The notes under the pieces are model-generated. The model was not told the origin of the DNA. It saw only the letters and a program-made list of their open reading frames with translations, and made no database searches. From NCBI GenBank assembly GCA_947470805.1, contig CANIVU010000047.1, positions 1 through 63,012 on the forward strand: a stretch of DNA of 63,012 nucleotides. The letters run 5' to 3'. Within the stretch, counting starts at the first letter, position 1. Every line of letters begins with the position of its first letter. The DNA is from Acidobacteriota bacterium (lineage in GTDB: Bacteria > Acidobacteriota > Terriglobia > Bryobacterales > Bryobacteraceae). Below, one piece after another: positions 41,756-50,938 of this stretch. The translations under genes were made by a program, and so were the position numbers.

Positions 41756-44700
41756 ATGAAAACCGCGCGCCTCATCTGCTGGACCGGAGCCCTCTTTGTG
41801 GCACTTGCCTTTGCGCAAGGGAAGCGGGAAGCCCCTACGTTCCGCCAGGAGGCCGCCATTAGCCCTCGCCTGCGCGAGTTGGCCCGGCGGAGCACGACGG
41901 TGCCCGTGATGATCGTGCTGACTGAGCAGCCGCACCGGGAGATCCTGGCGCGACACGGGCGTTCCGCCCAACTGGCCGAGGTGGAGCAACGCTACCGCTC
42001 ACTGGCCGGGCGTGGCGGTCAGGAATCGTCAATGCGGGCCGTGCGCGATGAATGGGATGCCCTGGAACTGGCGGTGCGGCGGACGGCCTTTGCTGAGATC
42101 GCGCCGGCGATCGGTCCGTCGCAAGACGCCGTCGAAGCGCTGTTGTTGCAATCCGGCTCGACCGTGCGCCGCCGCTACATCGCTGTGAACATGATTGCCG
42201 CCGAGGTTCCCGCTGCCGCGCTGGACCGCATTGCTGCCCACCCCTTCGTTGCGGAGATCTTTCCTTTGGAGCGGCACCTGCCGCAGTTGCAGTCGAGCGT
42301 GCCTTCCCTGGGCGCGGTGACTTTCTGGAACGCCGGTTTTTCGGGTGCGGGACAATCCGTCGCCGTACTCGATACGGGCATTCGCCGAAACCACCCTGCC
42401 TTCGCCGGGGTGACTGTTTCAGATCATATTTTCCTGACTTCCGGTGCCGCCGATCCCTGTTTCGCCGACAACGCGACCTCCCCGGATGATCAGCACGGCC
42501 ACGGTTCCCACGTGGCCGGCATCGTGGCAAGCCGTGGTGCCGCCGAGTGTCCCAATTGCAAGGGCGTTGCTCGCTTGCTCGGCACTCTTTACAACGTAAA
42601 GATCGGCTATCAAACGGCCAGCGGCTCCGGTTGCCTTGGCGGCGGCTCCGCCAATCCCGGCGATGTCTACGATGCCATCGATTACCTGGCGCGAAATACC
42701 CCGGTACGAATTTTCAGCTACAGCTACGGCTCCCCGACAACAGAAGACGACAACGCCAGCGTTCGCGTTCTGGATCAGTTGGCCGACATCTACAACTTGC
42801 TTCCGGTGGTGGCCGCAGGCAACGCTGGGCCGGGCGCGACGACCGTTTCCGATCCTGCCATCGGGCGAAATTTATTGGCGGTTGCCAACTGGTCAGGACG
42901 GGGGAGTATCTACAATTCCAGTTCCCGTGGCCCCACCGTTGGCGGGCGCAAAAAACCGGATCTTGCCGCTCCCGGTACCGGCATCCTATCGGTCGCATTC
43001 AACTGGGACGCCCCGGGCGCGAACGACTTTGTGACCAAAACGGGGACCAGCATGGCGACCCCGCACATCGCCGGCGCCGCGGCTCTTTTAACAGAGGCCG
43101 GTGTCAACGACTCCATGGCCATCCGTGCCGTTCTGCTCAATACAACCGACGCTCCCGGCTGGGCCGCCGACAGCGGCTGGGGGTACGCCAACCTGGACAA
43201 GGCCCGCAACGCGTTGTTCTTCCGAACGGGCAGTTTGACGGCACGTCCTTCGCCCGGTTCGTTTCAGCTCTACCGGGTCCTCGCCGGCGCGTCCCTGCGC
43301 GCCACCGCCACCTGGAATCGTCACATCGTGAATGGTTCCACCTCGGTCTTCCACGATCTGGATCTGATCTCTTACGACACGGCGACCAACGTAGAATTGG
43401 CCTTCGACGGCTCCGCCGAAGACAACGTGGAGCAGATTTACCAGACCGGCGCTGGTGACTACGTTGTGAAGCTGCGCATGTTCAACACAACGCTCGCCGG
43501 CGGTTTGCTAAACGAAAAATTCGCGATTGCATTCTCGGAGTCGAATGTCACCGCCGCCAGCGGGCCGCGCCTGGGATTGACGTGCGCCTCTGTCGGGACG
43601 CCGGTCGCGACGGCTGGATTTGTCTACCAATGCACAGTGACGAATACCGGGGATCTCGCGGCCTTTGCCGTGACTGGTTCTGTAACGCTACCGGCCGGCT
43701 TTGCCGGATCGACAGTCCTGAATTTTGGAACGGTTCCGGCCGGTGCCAGTCGTGTGATCTCGCTGGGGTTGACGGCCCCGCCGGGCGCGGGCAGTTACTC
43801 CATCAGCGGCAGCGCCCAGAGCAGTTCCTTCGGAGAAGCTTTTGCGGCGACGGGTTCGTTCCCCCAGACCGTGAATCCGCTTGTCCCCGGAGTTGTCGCG
43901 TCCCCCTCTCCCGCCAACGCCGCCACCGGTGTTTCCGTTGCAACCGCGCTCTCCTGGACCCCGGCGGCGAATGCTACATCCTATGACGTCTATTTCGGTG
44001 CCGTCGCGCCGCCGCCGTTTGCCGGCAACACAACGGCCACGACATTCAACCCGGGCGCGCTCGCCGGGGAAACAACGTACTACTGGCGGGTCGAATCGAG
44101 GAACGTGACAGGTACTTTCTCTTCCCAGACCTGGAGTTTTACCTCTCAAATCGTTCTGAATGCGCCGGCCAACCCGTCGCCGTCCAACGGTGCCGGCAAT
44201 GTCGTTGTGGCCCCTTCAATAGCGTGGTCGGCGAGCGGGACGGGGGCGACCTACGACGTCTACTTCGGCACGGCGTCCCCCCCGCCACTCGTAGCGACAG
44301 TTACAGCTCTAACTTACTCGCCAGGCGTCGTCGCGGCTGGTAAAACGTATAACTGGGCCGTGGTCGCGAAGAAGGGGAACGTCGCCATCTCCTCACCTGT
44401 CTGGTCTTTCAACACGCTCCCCCGTGCACTCGGTGTGAATCCTCCATCTTTCGTTTCCACGGGCCCATCGGCCCCGAGCGGTTCGCCCCAGCTTTTGAAT
44501 TTCACAACCCGCGATGTCGACGGCTTCGACGACGTCAATCGGGTGTACTTCCTTGTGAGTGACGCGCCGTCCGCGTCGGGAGCCATCTGTTACGGCTACT
44601 ACGACCGCGCCGGCAACGGCATTTATCTCTACAACGACGCTCTCACCACGCCCCAGGGTCCCTTGACACCCGGCGCCGCCGGCACCCTCCAGAACGGACA

Positions 44701-46669
44701 ATGCCTGGTCGATGGCACGGCATCGGCGCTCGTCTCTGCCGCTGGTACCGACGTCGCCGTTCGCCTCAGCGTCAGCCTGAAGGGCGCCTTCGCCGGCGCC
44801 GCCCGCAAACTCTACGCGTCGGTGTCCGACAACGAAGGAAATACCACTGGTTGGATACAAACGGGCACCTGGGCAAGTACCAACCTGAATCGGGCCCCGT
44901 TGGTCGTATCCCCGACTCCCGGGACCCCTGTCGGTTCGCCACAGACATTTACGATGGTTGCCCGGGACCCCGACGGCTTCGATAACATCAGCCGCATTTA
45001 CTTCCTCGTAAACCCGGATACGTCGATACCCCAGAACACCTGCCACGGATACTACGACCGCGCCTCGAATGCGTTCTTCCTCTATAACGACGCCCTCACC
45101 GCATTATCCAGCGCCGCCCTGCAAAACAGCCAGTGTGCAATTGACGGCAGTGCCTCCGGCTTCCTTTCCGGCTCCGGCACGGACCTGACGCTCCGCATGA
45201 CAATGAGCCTAAAGGGCGTCTTCGCCGGCTCCGCCCAGAAGCTCAATTACTGGATTGTCGACTATGACGGCAACGGTACCGGCTGGGTGCAAGCGGCAAC
45301 CTGGGGTACTCCGAATCTCAACCGCGCGCCGGTTCTTCTCAGCGCCTCGCCCTCCGCCGTTACCGCACAGCAACAAACACTGACCTTCAACTTGCGTGAC
45401 GCCGATGGCGCCGGCAATTTGAGCCGGACTTACTTTCTCATTCAAACCTCCACGGCCATCACAACAAATACCTGCCACGGCTTCTATGACCGCAACCTGA
45501 ATGGTATCTACCTTTACAACGATGCCCTGAACATCCTCCAAGGACCACTTACTCCCGGAGGCGCCGGCACGCTCCAGAACACCCAGTGCGCCGTAAGCGG
45601 TGCTGGTTCGTCGTGGAGTGTCGTTTCCCCCACCGATGCCAATCTGTCGCTCAACATGAGTCTCTTGGGCTCCTATGCAAGCGCAGTGCCGAAGATCTAC
45701 GTCTGGGCGACTGATGCCGAATCGAACGGTACGGGTTGGGTCCAAACAGGTGCATGGGCGCCGAACACGGGGGCATTGGCGCCCACGGTCGCCTCCGGCA
45801 CGCCGGCGGCCCCGGTCGGTTCCCCGCAAGTCTTTTCGGTCGTCGCCCGCTCGGCCGCCGGTGCAACCAACATCAGCCGGATTTATTTCCTGGTCAACAC
45901 CACCGCCACGGTCCAAGCCGGCACGTGCCACGGCTTTTATGACCGCCCGGGCAACTATTTTGTCCTCTACAACGACGCCCTCACCGCCGCGTTCGGGCCG
46001 ATGTCCCCTGGTGGCGCCAGCCTTCAAAACGGCCAGTGTACGCTCGATGGTGCAACCACCGGCCCCGTCTCTGCCTCCGGCACCGATCTCACCGTCCGCT
46101 TCGGCCTGAGCGTGCAGGGCGCACTCGGTTCCACACCGCAGAACGTCTATTTCTGGGTGCAGGACGCGCTCAACAACGGTACCGGTTGGGTGAAGACCAG
46201 CACCTGGACGCCGCTCGCCGGCAGCGCGCAAGCGCCCACGCTCGCGGCCGCCACACCGGCCACCACCACCGGCGCCACTCGGACATTCACGCTCACCGCC
46301 CGCGACGCCAATGGGTATGGCGACCTCAGCCGCATCTATTTCGTCGTCAACACCAGTGCCACCGTGCCGGTCAACACCTGCCACGGTTTTTATGATCGCC
46401 CGACGAACGCCCTCTATCTCTACAACGATGCGCTCACCGCGCTCAGCGCGCCGTTGACGCCCGGTACCGCCGGCACTATCCAAAACTCGCAATGCGCCAT
46501 CGACGGCGCCAACTCTACCGTCGTCCTCTCCGGCCTCGACGCCGTCCTGAACCTGTCCCTCACGCGCAAGGGAACCTTCGCCACCACCGCCCAAAAGCTC
46601 TTCGTTTGGATCACCGACGCCTCCGCCCTCGGCACCGGCTGGGTCCAGGCCAGTCAGTGGAATCCGTAA
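41756..46669 (+). CDS. Secreted subtilisin-like serine protease with five C-terminal repeats
   Basis: A 1637-residue S8 peptidase. Signal peptide (about 1-20), propeptide (about 48-175), then the catalytic domain with Asp206 in VAVLDTGIRR, His249 in HGHGSHVAG and Ser432 in TGTSMATPH. After about residue 600 come a CARDB-like domain (TCASVGTPVATAGFVYQCTV) and two fibronectin-like units (SPANAATGVSVATALSW; NPSPSNGAGNVVVAPSIAW). Residues 895-1637 are five repeats of 144-152 residues. It is an extracellular protease, perhaps cell-surface attached through the repeats. It heads a run of five exported-protein genes (next gene 21 bp away). No sorting signal is visible at the C-terminus. Confidence 0.93.
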   Translation: MKTARLICWTGALFVALAFAQGKREAPTFRQEAAISPRLRELARRSTTVPVMIVLTEQPHREILARHGRSAQLAEVEQRYRSLAGRGGQESSMRAVRDEWDALELAVRRTAFAEIAPAIGPSQDAVEALLLQSGSTVRRRYIAVNMIAAEVPAAALDRIAAHPFVAEIFPLERHLPQLQSSVPSLGAVTFWNAGFSGAGQSVAVLDTGIRRNHPAFAGVTVSDHIFLTSGAADPCFADNATSPDDQHGHGSHVAGIVASRGAAECPNCKGVARLLGTLYNVKIGYQTASGSGCLGGGSANPGDVYDAIDYLARNTPVRIFSYSYGSPTTEDDNASVRVLDQLADIYNLLPVVAAGNAGPGATTVSDPAIGRNLLAVANWSGRGSIYNSSSRGPTVGGRKKPDLAAPGTGILSVAFNWDAPGANDFVTKTGTSMATPHIAGAAALLTEAGVNDSMAIRAVLLNTTDAPGWAADSGWGYANLDKARNALFFRTGSLTARPSPGSFQLYRVLAGASLRATATWNRHIVNGSTSVFHDLDLISYDTATNVELAFDGSAEDNVEQIYQTGAGDYVVKLRMFNTTLAGGLLNEKFAIAFSESNVTAASGPRLGLTCASVGTPVATAGFVYQCTVTNTGDLAAFAVTGSVTLPAGFAGSTVLNFGTVPAGASRVISLGLTAPPGAGSYSISGSAQSSSFGEAFAATGSFPQTVNPLVPGVVASPSPANAATGVSVATALSWTPAANATSYDVYFGAVAPPPFAGNTTATTFNPGALAGETTYYWRVESRNVTGTFSSQTWSFTSQIVLNAPANPSPSNGAGNVVVAPSIAWSASGTGATYDVYFGTASPPPLVATVTALTYSPGVVAAGKTYNWAVVAKKGNVAISSPVWSFNTLPRALGVNPPSFVSTGPSAPSGSPQLLNFTTRDVDGFDDVNRVYFLVSDAPSASGAICYGYYDRAGNGIYLYNDALTTPQGPLTPGAAGTLQNGQCLVDGTASALVSAAGTDVAVRLSVSLKGAFAGAARKLYASVSDNEGNTTGWIQTGTWASTNLNRAPLVVSPTPGTPVGSPQTFTMVARDPDGFDNISRIYFLVNPDTSIPQNTCHGYYDRASNAFFLYNDALTALSSAALQNSQCAIDGSASGFLSGSGTDLTLRMTMSLKGVFAGSAQKLNYWIVDYDGNGTGWVQAATWGTPNLNRAPVLLSASPSAVTAQQQTLTFNLRDADGAGNLSRTYFLIQTSTAITTNTCHGFYDRNLNGIYLYNDALNILQGPLTPGGAGTLQNTQCAVSGAGSSWSVVSPTDANLSLNMSLLGSYASAVPKIYVWATDAESNGTGWVQTGAWAPNTGALAPTVASGTPAAPVGSPQVFSVVARSAAGATNISRIYFLVNTTATVQAGTCHGFYDRPGNYFVLYNDALTAAFGPMSPGGASLQNGQCTLDGATTGPVSASGTDLTVRFGLSVQGALGSTPQNVYFWVQDALNNGTGWVKTSTWTPLAGSAQAPTLAAATPATTTGATRTFTLTARDANGYGDLSRIYFVVNTSATVPVNTCHGFYDRPTNALYLYNDALTALSAPLTPGTAGTIQNSQCAIDGANSTVVLSGLDAVLNLSLTRKGTFATTAQKLFVWITDASALGTGWVQASQWNP
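44438..46666 (+). repeat. Five tandem about 148-residue repeats inside the subtilase
   Basis: Units start near protein residues 895, 1044, 1188, 1339 and 1491. Each keeps the order R-x-Y-F-L-V, C-[HY]-G-[FY]-Y-D-R, L-Y-N-D-A-L, L-Q-N-x-Q-C and T-G-W-[VI]-x-x-x-x-W (I for L in the last LQN block). Each has exactly two Cys (C-H/Y-G and Q-C), which suggests one disulfide per unit. The DNA of the copies has diverged, so the duplication is old. Confidence 0.85.
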
Positions 46670-46690
46670 CGATACAGTAGTAGGAACGCC

Positions 46691-47908
46691 ATGCGCCCAT
46701 CGCTGCTGTTCCTCGTTCCCACACTCCTCTCCGCCCAGACCTACTTCCCTCCGCCAGACACCGCCGGCGGCTGGCGAACGCTCAACGGCGCTCCCGCCAT
46801 TCGCAAGACGGCGGGCATGGATCTGAACCGGCTCGATGGCGCTTTCACCTACGCCACCCGCACCAGCGCCCACGGCGGCTTGCTCGTCGCGCGCCATGGA
46901 TATCTGGTCTACGAAAAGTACTTCGGCCAGGGCCACCGCGACGCTCATCCCGACATGGCCTCAATCGGTAAAGCCTATGCCAGCATCGCCGCCGGCATCG
47001 TGATGCAGGAGAAGCGCAGCGAGATCCCCGACGGGCTCGACCAGAAGGTGTTCAACGAAAAGTACCTCCCCGAAGCCCTGCCCCTGAACGATCCCCGCAA
47101 GGCCGATGTTCGCTTGGGCCACCTGCTCTCCATGAGCTCCGGCATGCATGGCGACGGCGCCAATCCGGGCTTTGTGCGCGGCGTGCCCGGCAAACTGGAA
47201 GCCATGGCCGCGCCCGCCAACGCGCTCGATCTCGACGGCAACGCCGTGCGCGTGCCCATGTGGACCAACCCCGGCGAAGGCTACAGCTACTCGTCGTCCT
47301 CCACCCATCTGGCCTCCATGGTGGTCCGCCGCCTGGCAGGCATGGAGCTACAACAATACCTCGATGAAAAACTGGCGAAGCCCATGGGCTGGGGACCCTG
47401 GAACTACGCGCTCCACCGCCCCGCCGGCACGCTACCCCACACCCCGGGCGGCGGCAGCATCGCCGTGCGCGCCACCGATGCTCTCCGCTTCGCCTATCTC
47501 CTTCTCCAAAACGGACGCTGGGGCAAACAGCAACTGGTACCCGCCGATTACGTGGCCCTCTGCGCGAAGCCCTCAAAATACAACACCCACTCTCCCTTCG
47601 GCCTGATGTTCGAATCCAACGCCGCCGGCCACGTCCCCGGCGCCCCCCGCGACGCCTACTTCAAATCCGGCGCCGGCGGTTCGGCCATCTACGTCGTGCC
47701 CTCACTTGATCTGGTCATCTACAAAATGGCGGGCAACACAGCACAGTTCGATCCGGCCCTCACCCGCATCCCGCCCACTTCCTCCGTCGACCACTCCCGA
47801 GACGACTGGAAGCCCGTTCCGCACACGCAATTTGACGACGGCCCCATCGGCGGCGACGATGGCGTCCGCCGGCTTCTCGAAATGGTCGTCGCCGCCGTGG
47901 TGAACTAA
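46691..47908 (+). CDS. Secreted serine hydrolase, beta-lactamase class C/penicillin-binding fold
   Basis: A 405-residue protein with a short signal peptide (MRPSLLFLVPTLLSAQ). The S-x-x-K motif is Ser91-I-G-Lys94 in MASIGKAYASIA, the Y-S-x pair is in GEGYSYSSSSTHLASM, and a late TPGGGSIAVRATDALR takes the place of K-T-G. Such proteins are D-aminopeptidases, esterases or D,D-peptidases far more often than true class C beta-lactamases. It acts outside the cytoplasm. It sits 21 bp after the subtilase and 1 bp before a second beta-lactamase-fold gene. Confidence 0.87.
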   Translation: MRPSLLFLVPTLLSAQTYFPPPDTAGGWRTLNGAPAIRKTAGMDLNRLDGAFTYATRTSAHGGLLVARHGYLVYEKYFGQGHRDAHPDMASIGKAYASIAAGIVMQEKRSEIPDGLDQKVFNEKYLPEALPLNDPRKADVRLGHLLSMSSGMHGDGANPGFVRGVPGKLEAMAAPANALDLDGNAVRVPMWTNPGEGYSYSSSSTHLASMVVRRLAGMELQQYLDEKLAKPMGWGPWNYALHRPAGTLPHTPGGGSIAVRATDALRFAYLLLQNGRWGKQQLVPADYVALCAKPSKYNTHSPFGLMFESNAAGHVPGAPRDAYFKSGAGGSAIYVVPSLDLVIYKMAGNTAQFDPALTRIPPTSSVDHSRDDWKPVPHTQFDDGPIGGDDGVRRLLEMVVAAVVN

Positions 47909-47909
47909 C

Positions 47910-48785
47910 ATGCGAATTACACTCTACTTACTAATACTCTCCATCGCCGCCACCGCCCAGCCCGTGCGCCTGCGGCAGAATATCGAGCGCATCACCCGCT
48001 CCGTCAACGCGCAGTGGGGCATCTACGTGAAAGTGCTCGACACCGGCGAAGAGATCGCCATCAACGCCGACGCGCAGATGGACACAATGTCGACCATCAA
48101 GATTCCCCTGATGATCGAAGCCTTCCGCCAGATCGAAGCCGGCAAGCTCTCCCTCACCGATCGCATCGAGCTCACCGAAGCCATGAAACGCCCCGGCACC
48201 GGCATTCTCCGCTCACTCGACTCGGGCGCCACAATCACACTCAAAGACACCCTCATGCTGATGAACATCGTCAGCGACAACACCGCGACCGACATCCTGT
48301 TCGATAAGGTCGGCGGCGTCGAGCCCGTCAACGCGCTCATGACCACCTACGGCCTGAAAGCCACCCGCGCCACCACCCCCTCCAGCGGCTGGTTCGGAGC
48401 CCTCCGCGCCGCCCCCTCCCCGGCCGAATTCCACCGCGCGGGCAAAAACGCCTACGGCCTCTCCAGCGCCCGGGAAATGGGCGTTTTGCTCGAAAAAATC
48501 GCCACCGGCAAAGCCGTCAGCAAGGCCTCCAGCGACGCTATGCTCACGATGCTTCGCGGCCAGGTCTACTCCTCCCGCCTCCCCAAATACGTCACCGGTT
48601 TTCGCGTCGCCCACAAAACCGGCGACTTCCTCCCCTACATCGGCAACGACGTCGGCATCTTCGAAAGCGAAAAGCGCAACATCGTCGTCTGCGTCTTCAC
48701 CGCTGGCCACTACGGCGTCGGTGCGCAACTGGAAGACGCCATCGCCCGCATCGGCGAATTGATCGCCAATCACTACGGGAATTAG
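47910..48785 (+). CDS. Class A beta-lactamase-like serine hydrolase
   Basis: A 291-residue exported protein (signal MRITLYLLILSIAATAQ). Class A blocks are present: Ser61-T-I-Lys64 (MSTIKIPL), Ser122-D-Asn124 (NIVSDNTATD) and Lys236-T-Gly238 (AHKTGDFLP). The omega-loop region is about ten residues longer than usual, and no E-x-x-x-N (Glu166/Asn170) is visible where the deacylating Glu should be (T-T-P-S-S-G around 155-160; the nearest Glu is 173). It may therefore be a slow beta-lactamase, a penicillin-binding relative or a peptidoglycan-active enzyme. Resistance should not be assumed. It is translationally close to the preceding hydrolase (1-bp gap). Confidence 0.83.
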   Translation: MRITLYLLILSIAATAQPVRLRQNIERITRSVNAQWGIYVKVLDTGEEIAINADAQMDTMSTIKIPLMIEAFRQIEAGKLSLTDRIELTEAMKRPGTGILRSLDSGATITLKDTLMLMNIVSDNTATDILFDKVGGVEPVNALMTTYGLKATRATTPSSGWFGALRAAPSPAEFHRAGKNAYGLSSAREMGVLLEKIATGKAVSKASSDAMLTMLRGQVYSSRLPKYVTGFRVAHKTGDFLPYIGNDVGIFESEKRNIVVCVFTAGHYGVGAQLEDAIARIGELIANHYGN

Positions 48786-48803
48786 GATAATGAGAAATCT
48801 CTA

Positions 48804-50933
48804 ATGCGAATCTCCGCGCTGATCCTGCTCGCCTTCGCCGCCGTCGCCTGGGCCCAGCCGCCGAAAGTGAAGCTGTGGTCGCTGCAACCGGTTCAGAAAC
48901 CGGCCGTGCCTGCGCTTACCCCGTCGGGCAATCCAATCGACGCCTTCCTCGCTGTCGAACACAAGGCCAAAGGGCTTCGTCCCAACGGCCCTGCCGATAA
49001 GTTGACCCTCCTCCGTCGCGCATCGTTCGATATCACCGGCCTCCCGCCCACCCCCGCCGAACAGGACGCCTTCCTCGCCGACTCCGCGCCCGACGCCTAC
49101 GCCCGCCTGATCGACCGGCTCCTCGCCAGCGAACAACACGGCGTCCGCTGGGCGCGCCACTGGCTGGACGTACTGCGCTATGCCGATCTCGATGGTCTCG
49201 ACGGCTCCGTGATGACCGCCGCTCCCGGCATCTACCGCTGGCGCGATTGGATGATCCAGGCGCTCAACGACGACATGCCGTACGACCAGTTCGTCACCGC
49301 GCAGATCCTCGGCAACCGCTACGGCGGACGCCCGCAGTTGACCGTCTTCGGCACCCGCTCCCGTCCCGAATCGAACCCCGCCGATCGCTTCGCCCTCGGC
49401 TTCCTCGCCCGCAGCGCGCTGAACGGTGGCGACCGGAATCAGGAGGTCTCCATCAACGCCGTCGAAACGATTTCCGCCGGATTCATGGGTATGACCGTCG
49501 GCTGCGCCAAATGCCACGACCACCGCTTCGACCCCATCAAACAGAACGACTACTACGCCATGAAGGCGCTCTTCGATCCCCTCGTCGTGCGCCGCGTCGA
49601 CCTCGCCACCCCCGATGAAATCTACGCCTACAGCAAAGCGCTCGAAACCTACCGCCGCGCCAAGGATCCCATCGATCGCGACATCGCCGCCCTCACCGCG
49701 CCCTATTACCAGAAGCTCTACGAAGAGCGCGTCGCCATGCTCCCGCCCGACGTCCGCGAAATCGTTCGCAAACCGGGCAACAAGCGCACCGTCGCCGAAC
49801 AGAAAACGGCCGACGACTATTTCCCCGTCCTCCGCATCGACCCGCCAAAGATCAAGGAGATCATGCCGAAGGAGGAAATCGTCCGTTACGACGCCCTCCT
49901 CAAGCAGCAAGGCGCGCTGAAACGGCCTGCCGATCTTCCCGCGCATTGGATCGTCGAAGAGGACAGCGCCCGCCGCAAAGAGCCCACCTACATCCTCACC
50001 TCCGGCGATCCCGCGAAGCCCGAAAAAGACAAGCCCGTCCAACCCGGTTTCCCCTTCCAACCCGCCGATCTCGACTTCCGCGACGGTCTCCGCGAAGGCT
50101 TCGTCAACTGGCTGACGGACAAGGAAAACCCCCTCTTCGCCCGCGTCGCCGTCAACCGCGTCTGGCAGTGGCACTTCGGTGAAGGCCTGCAGGAAAATCC
50201 GAGTGACTTCGGCCTCCTCGGCGGCCGTCCCAGTCATCCAAAGTTACTCGACTACTTAGCCTCCGAGTTTGTCGCCCATAACTATTCCATGCGTTGGCTG
50301 CATAAGTTGATACTGACTTCGGACGCCTACCGGCGCTCGTCCAAACCCGAACCCGCTAACCACAAAATGGACCCGGCAAATACCTATCTGTGGCGCTTCC
50401 GACTCCAACGCCTGGAGGCCGAACCGCTCTGGGACGCCATCCTTTCCAGTGCCGGTGAACTCGATCTCACCGTCGGCGGCAAGTCCTTCCAAGTGGTGAA
50501 TCCGGACAAGAAACAGAGCATATTCCTGCCAAAAGACGGCACTTTCGCGACAAATACCACCCGTCGCGGAGTCTACATGACCCGCGGATTCATTCCCAGC
50601 ACCGAAGTCATGGCCCATTTCCTGCAGTCGTTCGACGTCGATGATGGCCGCACACCCTGCCCCGTTCGGACGCAAACCGTCACCGCGCCGCAGGCCCTGT
50701 TCACCATGAACGACCGTATGGTCGAATCGGCCGCCGCCAAACTCGCCACCCGCGCCGCCGCCGAACCGGACCTCCCCGCCGCCGCTCGCCGCGCCTTCCG
50801 CGAGACCATCGGCCGCCCCCCGTCGGCTATCGAACTGGACCGCGCGCTCAGCTTCCTCTCCAACGATCCGTCTAAATTGAAAGACCTCGCCTGGCTGCTC
50901 TACAACCTCGACGAGTTTCTGTTCGTGAAGTAA
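48804..50933 (+). CDS. PSD1-type DUF1549/DUF1553 protein without N-terminal cytochrome domain
   Basis: A 709-residue exported protein (MRISALILLAFAAVAWAQ). DUF1549: NPIDAFLAVEHKAKGLRP, LTLLRRASFDITGLPPTPAE, GVRWARHWLDVLRYADLDGL, YDQFVTAQILGNRYGG and a heme-like CAKCHDHRFDPI. DUF1553: ENPLFARVAVNRVWQWHFGE, HPKLLDYLASEFVAHNYSMR and TAPQALFTMNDRMVESAAAK. Unlike the PSD1 protein at 26.8 kb it lacks the leading CxxCH cytochrome, so only one heme motif remains. It is paired with a DUF1501 gene 5 bp downstream, the arrangement typical of these families. Biochemical role unknown. Confidence 0.92.
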   Translation: MRISALILLAFAAVAWAQPPKVKLWSLQPVQKPAVPALTPSGNPIDAFLAVEHKAKGLRPNGPADKLTLLRRASFDITGLPPTPAEQDAFLADSAPDAYARLIDRLLASEQHGVRWARHWLDVLRYADLDGLDGSVMTAAPGIYRWRDWMIQALNDDMPYDQFVTAQILGNRYGGRPQLTVFGTRSRPESNPADRFALGFLARSALNGGDRNQEVSINAVETISAGFMGMTVGCAKCHDHRFDPIKQNDYYAMKALFDPLVVRRVDLATPDEIYAYSKALETYRRAKDPIDRDIAALTAPYYQKLYEERVAMLPPDVREIVRKPGNKRTVAEQKTADDYFPVLRIDPPKIKEIMPKEEIVRYDALLKQQGALKRPADLPAHWIVEEDSARRKEPTYILTSGDPAKPEKDKPVQPGFPFQPADLDFRDGLREGFVNWLTDKENPLFARVAVNRVWQWHFGEGLQENPSDFGLLGGRPSHPKLLDYLASEFVAHNYSMRWLHKLILTSDAYRRSSKPEPANHKMDPANTYLWRFRLQRLEAEPLWDAILSSAGELDLTVGGKSFQVVNPDKKQSIFLPKDGTFATNTTRRGVYMTRGFIPSTEVMAHFLQSFDVDDGRTPCPVRTQTVTAPQALFTMNDRMVESAAAKLATRAAAEPDLPAAARRAFRETIGRPPSAIELDRALSFLSNDPSKLKDLAWLLYNLDEFLFVK

Positions 50934-50938
50934 ATCCC

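Larger units (their letters stand above)
39500..41800. other. Approximate point where plus-strand GC skew reverses
   Basis: Most lines sampled to the left have more G than C on the plus strand whether genes run plus or minus (for example around 9.0, 26.5 and 37.8 kb); the TonB receptor genes are closer to even. Lines to the right have clearly more C than G on both gene orientations (around 43, 53, 55, 59 and 61 kb). Hand counts put the change between about 39.9 kb (G about 20, C about 13 per 60) and 40.4 kb (G 17, C 24). No dif-like site was found. Confidence 0.6.

Noticed and set aside
45209-46948. 579-residue minus-strand frame under the subtilase repeats
   Set aside because: It mirrors the repeats of the real gene and has no independent features, no ribosome site and no signal; a shadow.
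46691-48785. Antibiotic-resistance island
   Set aside because: Two beta-lactamase-fold genes are adjacent, but one lacks a clear Glu166 and the other is of the broad serine-hydrolase type, with no mobile-element signs; a resistance claim is not supported.
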